Assembly: GCF_000427445.1 (NCBI RefSeq)
Contig: NZ_KE386496.1
Coordinates: 3,512,004 to 3,576,003, forward strand
Length of the DNA stretch: 64,000 nt
Direction of reading: 5' to 3'
DNA from: Methylocapsa acidiphila B2
GTDB lineage: Bacteria; Pseudomonadota; Alphaproteobacteria; Rhizobiales; Beijerinckiaceae
The notes under the pieces are model-generated. The model saw only the letters and a program-made list of their open reading frames with translations, was not told the origin of the DNA and ran no database searches. Of the stretch, positions 46,804 to 55,978 are shown one piece after another. Position numbers and translations under genes: made by a program. Numbering within the stretch: position 1 is the stretch's first letter; every line of letters starts with the position of its first letter.

Positions 46804-47300
46804 AACAAATTTCCAGGCGCAGGGCGGCGGCCCGGTCGAAAAATTCAGTTTTCCCCAAATGAGTTTTGCGTCTGCGCGGACCGCGTCCCGCTGTGAGGCG
46901 GTGCGCATTCAAAAAAAACGCCGCCGTTTTCCCTGAAAGGGCGCGGAGGACGTTTTGCGGGAGGCCTACAAAGCCATTCTAACTCAAATATTTATAAGCT
47001 ATTCGATCAAGCCGAGGTCGTAAAGGTGGCGGCGGGGGAGCCGCCTTTCGGCAGGCGGGAAAAGCGTCTCGCACCTAGGGGCGAATCGCTGTCCATGTCA
47101 CCGTATCGGCAGCGGTTCGCCCGCCGAAACAGGCCCTTGCGCGGCCGCGCGCTTCGACAATCTTCATGTCCTTCGCTTGACGAGGCGCGATCCTTGGGGT
47201 TCCGTCATGACAAGCGCGTTCACAAATGAGTCGGAAGCAGCTTCGCCGATCGGTATTTGCGCTCAAATCATCCGACACGAAATTCATGGAGGCAGACGGG
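46804..47300. other. Intergenic region
   Basis: About 500 bases between the sigma-factor gene and the SWIB gene. Nothing convincing: short frames here have no ribosome-binding site or recognisable sequence. The SWIB ribosome-binding site (GGAGG near 47288) lies at its end, and a CTTGAC around 47177 might belong to a promoter. Confidence 0.35.
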
Positions 47301-47675
47301 ATGACGACTTCAAGCAAAAAGCCTCAAGCCGCGCCGAGCAAGCGCGCCGCCGCTCCGGCCCCCGCCGCCGCGAAAGCGCCCGCCAAGGCCGCGGCCGCGG
47401 CTCCGGCTAAGGACGCAAAGAAGGCGAAGCCGGCGACCAGCGCTTTCACAAAGCCCTTGACGCCCTCCAAGGAACTCGCCGCCGTCGTCGGCGCCGAGCC
47501 CCTGCCGCGCACAGAGGTCGTGAGCAAGGTTTGGGAATATATCAAGAAGCACAAGCTGCAGAACGAGGCGAATAAGCGCGAGATTCTCGCGGACGCCAAG
47601 CTCGGCGCGGTGTTCGGCAAGGACAAAGTGACCATGTTCGAGATGAACAAGTTCCTCGCCCAGCATCTGAAATAA
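47301..47675 (+). CDS. SWIB/MDM2 domain protein
   Basis: A 124-residue protein with GGAGG upstream. Residues 1 to about 50 are a Lys/Ala/Pro-rich tail (histone H1-like, KKPQAAPSKRAAAP). Residues about 52-124 form a SWIB domain (FTKPLTPSKELAAVVG...EVVSKVWEYIKKHKLQ...LGAVFGKDKVTMFEMNKFL). SWIB domains are best known from chromatin remodellers and from Chlamydia; alphaproteobacterial copies exist. The basic tail suggests nucleoid binding. Confidence 0.88.
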   Translation: MTTSSKKPQAAPSKRAAAPAPAAAKAPAKAAAAAPAKDAKKAKPATSAFTKPLTPSKELAAVVGAEPLPRTEVVSKVWEYIKKHKLQNEANKREILADAKLGAVFGKDKVTMFEMNKFLAQHLK

Positions 47676-47899
47676 GGCGCGTTGTCTCGAGGCGACGGCT
47701 GGACCAGGCCGCCTTCTCTTGGATCGACGAGATTAGCCGGTTGATCCGATCGTTGGGAAGTATAGATCGGCCGGGTTTCTCGAAGCCGCCTCTCGGGAAG
47801 CCTCAGCAGATTTGACGCAGCGCTTAGGCTCGTCGTCAGCGTGATCGCGGTGGGCGGACATGACGACGTCATGTCCCGAACGCATTTCTTCGGCGCAAA

Positions 47900-48769
47900 A
47901 TGCTTTCGATCGAGCGTCGACGGACGTCCGTGGGGAGATCAATCCAATTGGGCGGAGGCAGCCTTTCCGATCGACGCGGCTCCAATCTTAAGGACAAGGC
48001 CTTGCGCGAATTGCGCACGCTTCTTGTCATGTTCCTTTATCTTTGGCTCCTCTTCGCGATCTCGGACCTGCACCGGACCGTAATTCTGGCGGAAAACCAT
48101 CTGAACTATCAGGCCCAAGGCTTCGCCGCCATCAACGCCTTGATGCTCGCGAAAGTGATGCTGCTCGCGGAAAATCTTAAAGTCGGGCGGCGATTCAGCA
48201 ACCGGATGCTGATCCTCTCGATTCCCTATCAGGCCTTCGCGCTGACGATCCTGTTCATCGCGTTCCATGTCCTCGAAAAAGGCCTCGTCGGTCATTTCGA
48301 GGGCAAAACCTTCGCCCAAAGCCTCCCCGATCTGCATGAGCACGGGCTTTTGGTCACCCTGTCCGACGCCGCCCTCGTGTTCGTGGCCTTGATTCCCTTT
48401 TTCGCCTTCAAGGGGATCGCCGACGCCATCGGCGAGCGGGAGATGAGGGCGATTTTATTCGGCGGAAAGAAAGCCGAATCGCCAAAGCCCCAGGAAGCGC
48501 CGACGCCGGAAAAAGATTTGAAGCAGCGGGCGGCGCCGAGGTCCGAGGAAGCGCCGCGGCCGGACAAGACGCCGAGGCCAGACGCCGCGCGCCGGCTCGC
48601 GCCAATCCGCCCGGCCGTCGCGCCAGCTTCGTTCTGGAGAACGTCCGCGAAGGTTACGGCCGAAATCCTTCCGTCATGGCGCGCCGCGGCAAGTCCAAAA
48701 AAGATCCAGCCGCCGCTTTCTAACGGCGCTCGCGGCCACGCCCTGGACGCCCGCGTCGCGGGCCGATAA
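47900..48769 (+). CDS. Membrane protein of unknown function
   Basis: A 289-residue protein. Three or four hydrophobic helices lie in the first two thirds (ELRTLLVMFLYLWLLFAI; FAAINALMLAKVMLLA; LSIPYQAFALTILFIAFHVL; TLSDAALVFVALIPFFAF), then a long Pro/Ala/Lys-rich, probably disordered cytoplasmic tail (from about residue 190). The ribosome-binding site is weak, so the start may lie further in. No family recognised. Confidence 0.55.
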   Translation: MLSIERRRTSVGRSIQLGGGSLSDRRGSNLKDKALRELRTLLVMFLYLWLLFAISDLHRTVILAENHLNYQAQGFAAINALMLAKVMLLAENLKVGRRFSNRMLILSIPYQAFALTILFIAFHVLEKGLVGHFEGKTFAQSLPDLHEHGLLVTLSDAALVFVALIPFFAFKGIADAIGEREMRAILFGGKKAESPKPQEAPTPEKDLKQRAAPRSEEAPRPDKTPRPDAARRLAPIRPAVAPASFWRTSAKVTAEILPSWRAAASPKKIQPPLSNGARGHALDARVAGR

Positions 48770-48945
48770 GGACGAGGCGGCACAGGCTCTGCATGGCGCG
48801 GTGAAGACGCTCGGCGCGGCTCCGCGCGGGTCGGCGAAAGCCGGGGCAGCATTTTTGTGTTCCGCTTCAAGCACTTCGATTCGAGCGCATTCATGCGCTC
48901 CGCCGCTTTCGATTGGGCCGCGTCGCTATCAGGGGAAGCAAAGTC

Positions 48946-49896
48946 TTGAAATATCGGCAGCTCGGCGACAGCGACCTCCAGGTCTCGACCATTTCCCTCG
49001 GCTCCTGGCTGACCTATTCCGGCGGGGTGGAGAAAGCTCAGGCGATCGCCTGCGTCCACAAGGCGTTCGACGTCGGGATCAATCTGATCGACACGGCCAA
49101 TGTCTATGGGCGCGGCGCTGCCGAGACGCTGCTCGGCGAGGCGCTCGCGGGGATCGATCGCGGCTCCTATATTCTCGCGACCAAGCTCTACGGGCCGATG
49201 AGCGAGACCGACAAGGGCCTTTCGCGCGCGCAGGTCTTCAAGCAGATCGACGCGTCCCTGCGCCGCCTCAAAACCGATTATGTCGACCTCTATCAGTGTC
49301 ATCGCTATGACAATGACACGCCGCTCGAGGAGACCATGGAGGCCCTGACCGAGGTCGTGAAGCAGGGCAAGGCGCGCTATCTCGGTTTCAGCGAATGGCC
49401 GCTCGACAAGATCGAAGCGGCGGCCGAGCTCGAGGGCGTCACGCCTTTCGTGTCGAGCCAGCCGCAGTATTCAATGCTTTGGCCCTATCCGCAGACCGGT
49501 CTAATCCAGCGTTGCGCCGAATTGGGAATAACCCAGATCGTCTGGTCGCCGCTCGCGCAGGGTGTGCTGACCGGCAAATATAAGCCCGGCGCCCCGCCGC
49601 CGCCGGAGTCGCGGGCGGGCAGCGAATCGATGGGCTCCATGCTGCCGAAGCGTTGGCTGGAGGGGCCTCTTCTCGAGGCGGTGCAGAAAGTGAAGACCTT
49701 GGCCGAGGAGGAAGCCGGCGTGAGCCTGGCGCAATTCGCGCTCGCCTGGGTTCTCCGCAATGAAAATGTGTCGTCCGCGATTATCGGCGCCTCGCGCCCC
49801 GAGCAGATCGTCGAGAACGCCGCGGCGGCGGAGCTCCGCATCGCCAATGAGCTCTTTTATCGAGCCGAAGACTTTTTGGCGCCGCACCGGCAATAG
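48946..49896 (+). CDS. Aldo/keto reductase
   Basis: A 316-residue TIM-barrel oxidoreductase. The catalytic tetrad is visible: Asp and Tyr in INLIDTANVYGRG, Lys in ILATKLYGPM, His in LYQCHRYD. SAIIGASRPEQI near the end binds NADPH. The start is TTG 48946 after AGGGGAAG; a TTG 11 codons upstream is an alternative. Closest in pattern to voltage-gated-potassium-channel-beta-like AKRs; substrate unknown. Confidence 0.88.
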   Translation: MKYRQLGDSDLQVSTISLGSWLTYSGGVEKAQAIACVHKAFDVGINLIDTANVYGRGAAETLLGEALAGIDRGSYILATKLYGPMSETDKGLSRAQVFKQIDASLRRLKTDYVDLYQCHRYDNDTPLEETMEALTEVVKQGKARYLGFSEWPLDKIEAAAELEGVTPFVSSQPQYSMLWPYPQTGLIQRCAELGITQIVWSPLAQGVLTGKYKPGAPPPPESRAGSESMGSMLPKRWLEGPLLEAVQKVKTLAEEEAGVSLAQFALAWVLRNENVSSAIIGASRPEQIVENAAAAELRIANELFYRAEDFLAPHRQ

Positions 49897-50098
49897 GCGT
49901 CGAGCCGCCCAAACGCGCACTCTGGGGCCGCAGGAGAGCGAGCTTTAGAAGAGTGCGCTGAATTGGCGCGTCGGCAAGACGCCGCGGATATTGGCTAAGG
50001 GCGGTCGGGTTTCCCCAATCTTCGCGGAACTGTCGGTTGTTTGCGCAGTTGCTTCTCCAGGAAGTTTGCCTCTGAAGCTGAACCTCGAGGAGAATCAA

Positions 50099-50734
50099 AT
50101 GCATAATTTATCGACGACAGCGGCGGCGCTCATCGTGGCCGCCGCCGCGGCCGGAGTGAGCGGAAGCGCCGAAGCCGGACCGATGCAGAGCGCGCGCTTG
50201 GGCGCGGCGACTGACGCGGCATTGTTCCATCAGGCGCAATTTGTCTGGGGCGGTCGCGACTATTGCTTCTATTCGGACGGTTGGCGCGGACCCGGATTCT
50301 ACTGGTGCGGCTATCGTTGGCGTAGAGGGCACGGCTGGGGTGGCGGTTCCGGCTGGCATGGATGGACCCCTGGCCAAGAGGGCCATTGGCGCGGCGGCGA
50401 ACGCAACCGGGTCGGGCGCGGCGGGCCGGGGGAGGACATGGATAAGACTGGACAGGGGCGTAGCGTCAGTCCGGGTCCACAAAATGGGGCCGGCATGGGC
50501 CATCGCAATCAAGGCGCCCATCCGGGCGATATGGGAACGCAAGGACGTAGCGTCAGTCCTGGGCCTCAGACTGGCGGCATGGGCGGCACGGAAGGACGTA
50601 GCGTGAGCCCAGGGCCTCAAAATGGAGGCGGCATGGGCGTCCATAATCAAGGAGGAGGTCAACCAGGCGGCGCGCCGCGTACGCCAGGGGCGGCCGGTGG
50701 GCGCGGCCAAAGCAGCGGCGGCGACATTCATTAA
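50099..50734 (+). CDS. Secreted Gly-rich repeat protein
   Basis: A 211-residue protein with AGGAG upstream. The signal peptide runs to about residue 26 (cleavage after SAEA). A Trp/Tyr/Gly-rich block with three Cys (DYCFYSDGWRGPGFYWCGYRW) follows, then a low-complexity tail with three copies of GRSVSPGPQ separated by 10-25 residues. The front block resembles the small secreted family at 2955-3251. Probably extracellular or envelope-associated; function unknown. Confidence 0.65.
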   Translation: MHNLSTTAAALIVAAAAAGVSGSAEAGPMQSARLGAATDAALFHQAQFVWGGRDYCFYSDGWRGPGFYWCGYRWRRGHGWGGGSGWHGWTPGQEGHWRGGERNRVGRGGPGEDMDKTGQGRSVSPGPQNGAGMGHRNQGAHPGDMGTQGRSVSPGPQTGGMGGTEGRSVSPGPQNGGGMGVHNQGGGQPGGAPRTPGAAGGRGQSSGGDIH

Positions 50735-50816
50735 GGCTTGTCGAGGAAGCGTCCAGTTTGAGGGCGTTTCTCTATAGGCCGAGGAAATGGATATCGCCTC
50801 GATATCCCTTTTTCGG

Positions 50817-51089
50817 TCAGGCGGGCGCGCGTCCGAGCCGATAGGGACCTTTGAATGTGTCGGGATCCGCGGCGACCCCCTTGCGATAAATGATGATCTT
50901 GCCTTCCTTGGCGAGCTTTACCGCATTGTCGCGAACGGGCTGAAGATAACCTTCCCATGGGGCGCTGCGGCCTCTGCCGCTCACTTCCGCAAAAGCCTTG
51001 GCCGCGTCCACGGGATCAATTGTTCCGGCGTCAGGCGCGTCCTGGCAAAGCTGCAGGATAACATCCGCGATTTTAGGCGTCGCATCCAT
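50817..51089 (-). CDS. DUF3253-family protein
   Basis: A 90-residue winged-helix-like protein. TIDPVDAAKAF...WEGYLQPVRDNAVKLAKEGKIIIYRKG...GPYRLGR fits DUF3253, a small family with no established activity. It is probably cytoplasmic, and convergent with the secreted repeat protein. Confidence 0.8.
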   Translation of the reverse strand: MDATPKIADVILQLCQDAPDAGTIDPVDAAKAFAEVSGRGRSAPWEGYLQPVRDNAVKLAKEGKIIIYRKGVAADPDTFKGPYRLGRAPA

Positions 51090-51175
51090 GCTCAGGCGCT
51101 CCTATTTTAGCCTTTAAGCTGGACGCAAGAGATATGCCGTTGCGCCCCCAGGCCAGAAGCTAGCGGTATGAGGTC

Positions 51176-51568
51176 TTAAGCTGCAGTTGCGTTGGCGCGG
51201 TGACGGGGATTTTGGAGCTCAGGACCGAAGCTCGTCCATTCGGCGGCGAAGGCCTCGGCGGATTGATAAAAGGGATTATCGCAATCCGGGAAGAACTGGC
51301 GCCGGGTCAGATCGACGATGCAGCCGTCGAATCGGACGACATAATGGATCCAAAACTCCTGCGCTCCCGCCACGCGCCAGCGATCGTCGGCGTCGGGCGC
51401 ATTGGTCTTCAGACCTGCGCAGCGAAGAACTTGCGCCGAATGCCCATGCGAGAGGAGGTCATCCGACAATCTCTGTGATGCGGCGCGGCATTGGTTGTAG
51501 TAGATCGTGATCTTGTCCGAATTTGCCCGGATGATATGGTCGCTTGCCGTCTTGACGATATAAGTCAT
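51176..51568 (-). CDS. Small protein with a papain-like residue pattern
   Basis: A 130-residue protein with GAGAGG upstream. Cys27 (YYNQCRAASQRL) at the start of a helix, His75 in FWIHYVVRF and Asp86 in CIVDLTRRQF give the Cys-His-Asp order of papain-like folds, and the DLTRRQF strand is the sort seen in small papain-fold toxins and deamidases. No family is assigned with confidence. It has no signal peptide and stands alone. Hydrolase activity is inferred only. Confidence 0.5.
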   Translation of the reverse strand: MTYIVKTASDHIIRANSDKITIYYNQCRAASQRLSDDLLSHGHSAQVLRCAGLKTNAPDADDRWRVAGAQEFWIHYVVRFDGCIVDLTRRQFFPDCDNPFYQSAEAFAAEWTSFGPELQNPRHRANATAA

Positions 51569-51990
51569 GCCGTGCGCCTCTCGGTCGAGGTCGCTTGCGC
51601 GACGCGTCGAAATTCGATTGTGGAGTCAATCAAAAACGCGCGCGGCGGAAGCGGAGCGGGCGAATCGGATGGCGGCAAGGCGGGAAGGTTCAGGCGGGGC
51701 GGCACGATCGCTAATCTCCGTTCAATCCGAACGGAAAACGCCGCGAGGATAGAAGAAGCCTAGGCGCTAGAGTCGATGCTGTCCAGCAAAAGAGCTAAAG
51801 TTTTGCGACCGGCTGGCGACCTCGCCATTGCATTTCATGGCTCTTTCTTTATAAGACGCGCTTCCGAACCGCCCGGCCGTAGGGCTGCCGTGGCGGTTCT
51901 TTCGCTCGTTCGGAAACGAACGGCTGTGGGGCCAATGGCGCCACGCGACAATTACATGAAGGGCGCCGAGCGCCCGCGGAGACGAGCAAA
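51569..51990. other. Intergenic region upstream of rpmI
   Basis: A 422-base gap. A small hairpin, CGTTCG-GAAA-CGAACG (around 51906-51921), lies in what would be the rpmI leader, where ribosomal-protein autoregulation is common, but no L20-binding mimic can be asserted. The remainder shows nothing recognisable. Confidence 0.4.
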
Positions 51991-52191
51991 ATGCCCAAGC
52001 TGAAGACGAAATCCGGCGCCAAGAAGCGCTTTAAGATCACCGCCACTGGCAAGGTGATCTATGCGCAATCCGGCAAGCGCCACGGAATGATCAAGCGGAC
52101 GAATAAGCAGATCCGGAACCTGCGCGGCACCAATGTTCTGTTCAAGAGCGATGGCGATAACATCATTAAATACTTCCTGCCGAATGGCTGA
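51991..52191 (+). CDS. rpmI: 50S ribosomal protein L35
   Basis: A 66-residue basic protein, [17 protein letters not shown] at the start, typical of L35 in length and sequence. GGAG precedes it. It is followed 52 bases later by rplT. infC is not adjacent, as is common in Rhizobiales. Confidence 0.96.
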   Translation: MPKLKTKSGAKKRFKITATGKVIYAQSGKRHGMIKRTNKQIRNLRGTNVLFKSDGDNIIKYFLPNG

Positions 52192-52243
52192 AGTCTATTC
52201 CATCCTTTGTTCAGCATGACCTGAATCGGTCCGGAGATTTATT

Positions 52244-52609
52244 ATGGCGCGCGTCAAACGCGGGGTCACCTCGCACGCTAAGCACAAGAAGACATTGGAT
52301 GCGGCGAAGGGCTTTTACGGCCGCCGCAAGAATACGATCCGCGCCGCCAAGGCGGCGGTCGATCGCTCGATGCAATATGCGACGCGCGATCGGCGCGCCA
52401 AGAAGCGGGTTTTCCGTGCTTTATGGATTCAGCGCCTGAACGCCGCCGTGCGCGAGCTCGGCCTCACCTATTCGCGCTTCATCGACGGGCTCGCTAAGGC
52501 CGGCGTCGAGATCGATCGCAAGGTGCTCTCGGAACTCGCCATCGCCCAGCCGGAGGCCTTCAAGGCCATTGTCGAAAAGGCGAAAAGCGCTTTGCCGACC
52601 AAGGCCTGA
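52244..52609 (+). CDS. rplT: 50S ribosomal protein L20
   Basis: A 121-residue basic protein starting [18 protein letters not shown] and containing [21 protein letters not shown], standard for L20. It binds 23S rRNA early in assembly and often represses the rpmI-rplT mRNA. pheST does not follow, unlike in many relatives. A strong hairpin lies 16 bases after the stop. Confidence 0.96.
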   Translation: MARVKRGVTSHAKHKKTLDAAKGFYGRRKNTIRAAKAAVDRSMQYATRDRRAKKRVFRALWIQRLNAAVRELGLTYSRFIDGLAKAGVEIDRKVLSELAIAQPEAFKAIVEKAKSALPTKA

Positions 52610-52625
52610 AGCGCAAAGCCATCGT

Positions 52626-52650
52626 GACCGAAAACGCCGCGTTTTCGGTC
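52626..52650 (+). terminator. Terminator hairpin after rplT
   Basis: GACCGAAAACG (52626-52636) and CGTTTTCGGTC (52640-52650) pair perfectly over 11 bp with a CCG loop. The position fits the end of the rpmI-rplT transcript. Confidence 0.7.
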
Positions 52651-52716
52651 AATCGCTTTTGGTCATAGCCGGTCCGTCGATAATCTTCTGGAGCGCGCTC
52701 CAGGCCCAAAAGATTC

Positions 52717-52766
52717 AAGAGCGGGATTAAGGAAGAGCAAGAGCGCTTTTCCTTAATCCCGCTCTT
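52717..52766. repeat. 18-bp inverted repeat, extragenic palindrome
   Basis: Arms 52717-52734 and 52749-52766 are perfectly complementary (core GAGCGGGATTAAGGAA) around a 14-base loop, followed by TGTTTT. It may act as a second terminator or be a copy of a dispersed element; a related hairpin core (GCGGGAT...GGAAA) is at 56882-56925. Confidence 0.7.
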
Positions 52767-52895
52767 TGTTTTCGTGACGATCGCAAGCAATTTCCGACCG
52801 GATCGAATTGATCCGATCGGCGATACTTTGCTTGATCTCTAGAAACTGCAGCAAGGCCGCGTCGACCGAATGTCTCCATTCAGTCGACAAACGGC

Positions 52896-54284
52896 TTAGG
52901 CCGAGGGCGCGCCGCCGCGGCGGGGTCCGTTTTGTCGGTTCGCCTGACCGGTGCGGGGGCGCTCGTGTGCGCTTGGCGCATGGAGGTCATGCGATCCGGC
53001 CGGCGCGCGTCCGCCGCCGCGCCGCTCCTTGGCCCAATGATGGGAGGAGGGATCGGCCGCCGCGCGAGGTTGGCGTCCAAATCCAGGCGTTTCCGCCGCT
53101 CGGCTCGGCGCGCTGGCGACGTTCCCGGTCGGGCGCGGCGCCTGCGCCATGTTGGGACTCGCGCGCCGGTCCTGCGCCGGCAGCCGGAGCCGCGTCAGTT
53201 TCTCGATATTGCGCAAAAGGTCGCGCTCGGCATTGTCGCAGAGCGAGATCGCCGTTCCCTCGGCGCCGGCGCGGGCCGTCCGGCCGATCCGGTGGACATA
53301 GGCTTCAGCCACTTCCGGCAGCTCGAAATTCACGACATGGGTCACCCCGTCGATGTCGATGCCGCGCGCCGCGATGTCGGTGGCGACGAGGACGCGGACG
53401 CGGCCGGAGCGAAAGGCCGCGAGCGAGCGCTCGCGCTGGCTCTGGCTCTTATTGCCATGGATGGCGAGGGCCGCGATCCCGGAGTCGTCGAGATGCTGGG
53501 TGACTTTATCGGCGCCGCGCTTGGTCCTGGTGAAGACGATCGCGCGGGTCATGTCGGCGTTCGCGAAAAGCTCGACTAGAATGTCCCGCTTGCGGTGGGT
53601 CTCGACGAAAAGGACCTGTTGGTTGACGCGGTCGGCGGTCTTTGCGATCGGGGTAACGGAGACCTGAACCGGATCATGGAGTAGGTCACCCGCGAGCTTG
53701 GCGATTTCGCTCGGCATGGTCGCAGAGAAGAACAGATTTTGACGCTGCTTGGGAAGCTCGCCGACGACTCGGCGGATCGCCTTGACGAAACCGAGGTCGA
53801 GCATCTGATCGACCTCGTCGAGGACGAAAAACTCGGTCTTGCCGAGATGCGCTGCGCGGGAGTCGAGATGATCGACGAGCCGGCCGGGCGTCGCGACCAG
53901 AATGTCGAGGCCGCGCGCGAGCGCCTTGATCTGGGCACCATGCGGCACGCCGCCGAAAATCACGGCGACGGATAGCCGCATGGCGGAGCCGAGATTGCGG
54001 AAGGATTCGGCGATCTGGCTGGCGAGTTCTCGCGTCGGGCTGAGAACGAGCACGCGGCAGCCGCCGCGCGGCGCCGGGCGTTCATTGGTCGCGAGATGAT
54101 GGAGAATGGGAAGGGCGAAAGCGGCGGTCTTGCCGGTTCCGGTCTGGGCGATGCCGATAAGGTCGCGGCCAGCCATGATGTTTGGGATGGCTTGGGCCTG
54201 GATCGGCGTCGGACAGGTAAAGCCTTGGTGAGAGAGCGCATGAAGAAGCGGCGCGGCGAGGCCGAGACCGTTGAAATCTTGCAA
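52896..54284 (-). CDS. DEAD-box RNA helicase, RhlE-like
   Basis: A 462-residue helicase with a TTG start. The Q motif (GFTCPTPIQAQAIP) and AQTGTGKT at 46-53 are intact. Motif II is DEVD (156-159), not DEAD. SAT follows near 190, and the second RecA domain ends in HRIGRTARAG. The C-terminal ~90 residues are Pro/Arg-rich and disordered, as in RhlE-type helicases. The upstream ribosome-binding site is weak. Probably acts in ribosome assembly or RNA decay under stress. Confidence 0.92.
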   Translation of the reverse strand: MQDFNGLGLAAPLLHALSHQGFTCPTPIQAQAIPNIMAGRDLIGIAQTGTGKTAAFALPILHHLATNERPAPRGGCRVLVLSPTRELASQIAESFRNLGSAMRLSVAVIFGGVPHGAQIKALARGLDILVATPGRLVDHLDSRAAHLGKTEFFVLDEVDQMLDLGFVKAIRRVVGELPKQRQNLFFSATMPSEIAKLAGDLLHDPVQVSVTPIAKTADRVNQQVLFVETHRKRDILVELFANADMTRAIVFTRTKRGADKVTQHLDDSGIAALAIHGNKSQSQRERSLAAFRSGRVRVLVATDIAARGIDIDGVTHVVNFELPEVAEAYVHRIGRTARAGAEGTAISLCDNAERDLLRNIEKLTRLRLPAQDRRASPNMAQAPRPTGNVASAPSRAAETPGFGRQPRAAADPSSHHWAKERRGGGRAPAGSHDLHAPSAHERPRTGQANRQNGPRRGGAPSA

Positions 54285-54697
54285 TGGGGAATCTTTCGAT
54301 GAGCCGCATTATCTGCCGGGCGATCCGGCGTTGCGGCTTTCAAATGGGAAGTGCGACGCCCTGCGTGGCCTGGGCGGTCGAGCGGATAAGCGCTGGCGCG
54401 CTCGACAGGAGGATGATGAAAACCATCCTTCACGCAGCCGGAGCGCGATGATCCACAGCTAGTGGATGCAGCTTCATCACGGCTAAGAGCGTAAAAGTCA
54501 AGCGGAAACGGGGATGGCCGACGGCGATCGGTCAGAGGGGCGAAGGGGCCGAGGTCAGCTTAGTTGCCGGTTTCACGATTACAAGGTAAAAGCACAATAT
54601 AAAAAATTACAATGATTCTTATCGACCGTCTCAATGCAAGTCCTACTCTCCTCGTCAGTTATTCAAGTACTTAAAAGAATTATTTGGAGCGCGGAAA
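54285..54697. other. Intergenic region between helicase and glycosyltransferase
   Basis: About 410 bases. From roughly 54570 the DNA is clearly AT-richer (AATATAAAAAATTACAATG) than its surroundings, presumably a promoter for the downstream glycosyltransferase and possibly of foreign origin. Frames across it have no recognisable sequence. Confidence 0.45.
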
Positions 54698-55918
54698 TTG
54701 GTCCATGGCCTAGAGCTTCCCTTGGTAAGCGTAATTATTGTCAATTATAATTACGGCCGCTTTTTGGGACAAGCCGTCGCGTCTGTTTTCGCGCAGGCTT
54801 ATCCCAATATTGAATGTATCGTGGTCGATAATGCATCGACCGACAATAGCGCTGAAGTACTGCGTGAGTTGGCGAAAGAGTTTCCGACTCTTTCGTGGAT
54901 TCAGCGGGGAGACAACGGGGGGCAGAGCGTCGCCTCAATCGAAGGCTTCGCGCGAAGTTCTGGGGAATACGTCGTATTCCTCGACGCTGATGACTTTCTT
55001 TTGCCAGGCTTCATCGAGACCCATGTCTTTGTCCACCTTTCGTTGCGCGTGCCGGTGGGCTTGTCGTCATCAGACATGGTTCAAACAGTCGACGCTCGGG
55101 TCGTCCTTGGGTCCTGTTCTGGGCTCAGCGACTATGTCAGGTCGGGGCGAGGAAAATGCGCGGATCTAATTCGTAGGGTCGATGCGCGAGGCGCTGGGTT
55201 ATGGTCTTTGGACGGCCCCTCCCCAGAAATCGAGAATCAGATTCACTTAGTTCGGCCCTACGACGTCGCCACCTGGTGCTGGTCTCCCACTTCGGGCAAT
55301 TGCTTTCGCCGTGACGCGCTCCGGCTTTTTCTGAATAACAAAGCCCTGGCGGCCTTGCCGAATAGCACGGACGCCTATTTGATTCGCGGCGTCAGCGTTT
55401 TGACCGGCAGTGTTCTGATCGATCGTCCGCTCTCGGCTTACCGCCTGCACGGGACTAATCAGTTCTCCCAACATCCTCACCTTAACGGCGTTGTAAATTA
55501 TGACAGATGCGGCCAGGGGAATAACGACCAATTGAGCCGGGTGATGCTCATTGATCACTTCATCGCCAATATTGACCTGTTCCTTTCCAAATCACATGCG
55601 CCGGAGAATTTTATTCGGGCCTTAGTGGCCTTGGATGAAGTGTGGCCGCCGACATCATCGACGGTTCCCGGCTGCTCCACATACCTGGCCGGCAAACTGG
55701 TGACGGAATCTGAAACCGTCGCGCGGGCGCTGGAGTGGCACAGATACATGGCGCTGCTGACTCAGCTCAAGATCGCGAAGACAACGATCGTCTTTGCGAT
55801 CTTCGCGCGGCGTCTGTTTGCCCATCGAAAGCGAGACAGCCGCGCAGCCGCGGTAAGCGACGGAGCCGCGAGCGCGGCCAGCGACAGTCTTGCATGGCGA
55901 CGCAAGGGGCAGCCGTAG
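54698..55918 (+). CDS. Family 2 glycosyltransferase
   Basis: A 406-residue protein. The GT-A domain shows VSVIIVNYNYGRFLGQAV, VVDNASTDNS and the metal-binding VFLDADDF (about 95-105). The C-terminal half is less conserved, with no membrane helix, so it is probably a cytoplasmic enzyme acting on surface glycan. The TTG at 54698 is the likely start (GGAGCG upstream); a TTG eight codons on is possible. Codon use is AT-richer at the N-terminus than in the neighbours, hinting at transfer. Confidence 0.8.
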   Translation: MVHGLELPLVSVIIVNYNYGRFLGQAVASVFAQAYPNIECIVVDNASTDNSAEVLRELAKEFPTLSWIQRGDNGGQSVASIEGFARSSGEYVVFLDADDFLLPGFIETHVFVHLSLRVPVGLSSSDMVQTVDARVVLGSCSGLSDYVRSGRGKCADLIRRVDARGAGLWSLDGPSPEIENQIHLVRPYDVATWCWSPTSGNCFRRDALRLFLNNKALAALPNSTDAYLIRGVSVLTGSVLIDRPLSAYRLHGTNQFSQHPHLNGVVNYDRCGQGNNDQLSRVMLIDHFIANIDLFLSKSHAPENFIRALVALDEVWPPTSSTVPGCSTYLAGKLVTESETVARALEWHRYMALLTQLKIAKTTIVFAIFARRLFAHRKRDSRAAAVSDGAASAASDSLAWRRKGQP

Positions 55919-55978
55919 GGAGACCCGCTGGCCTCGCCGGCGAGCCTCCTCGAGCATGCCGGCGCGCGATAATGCGGT

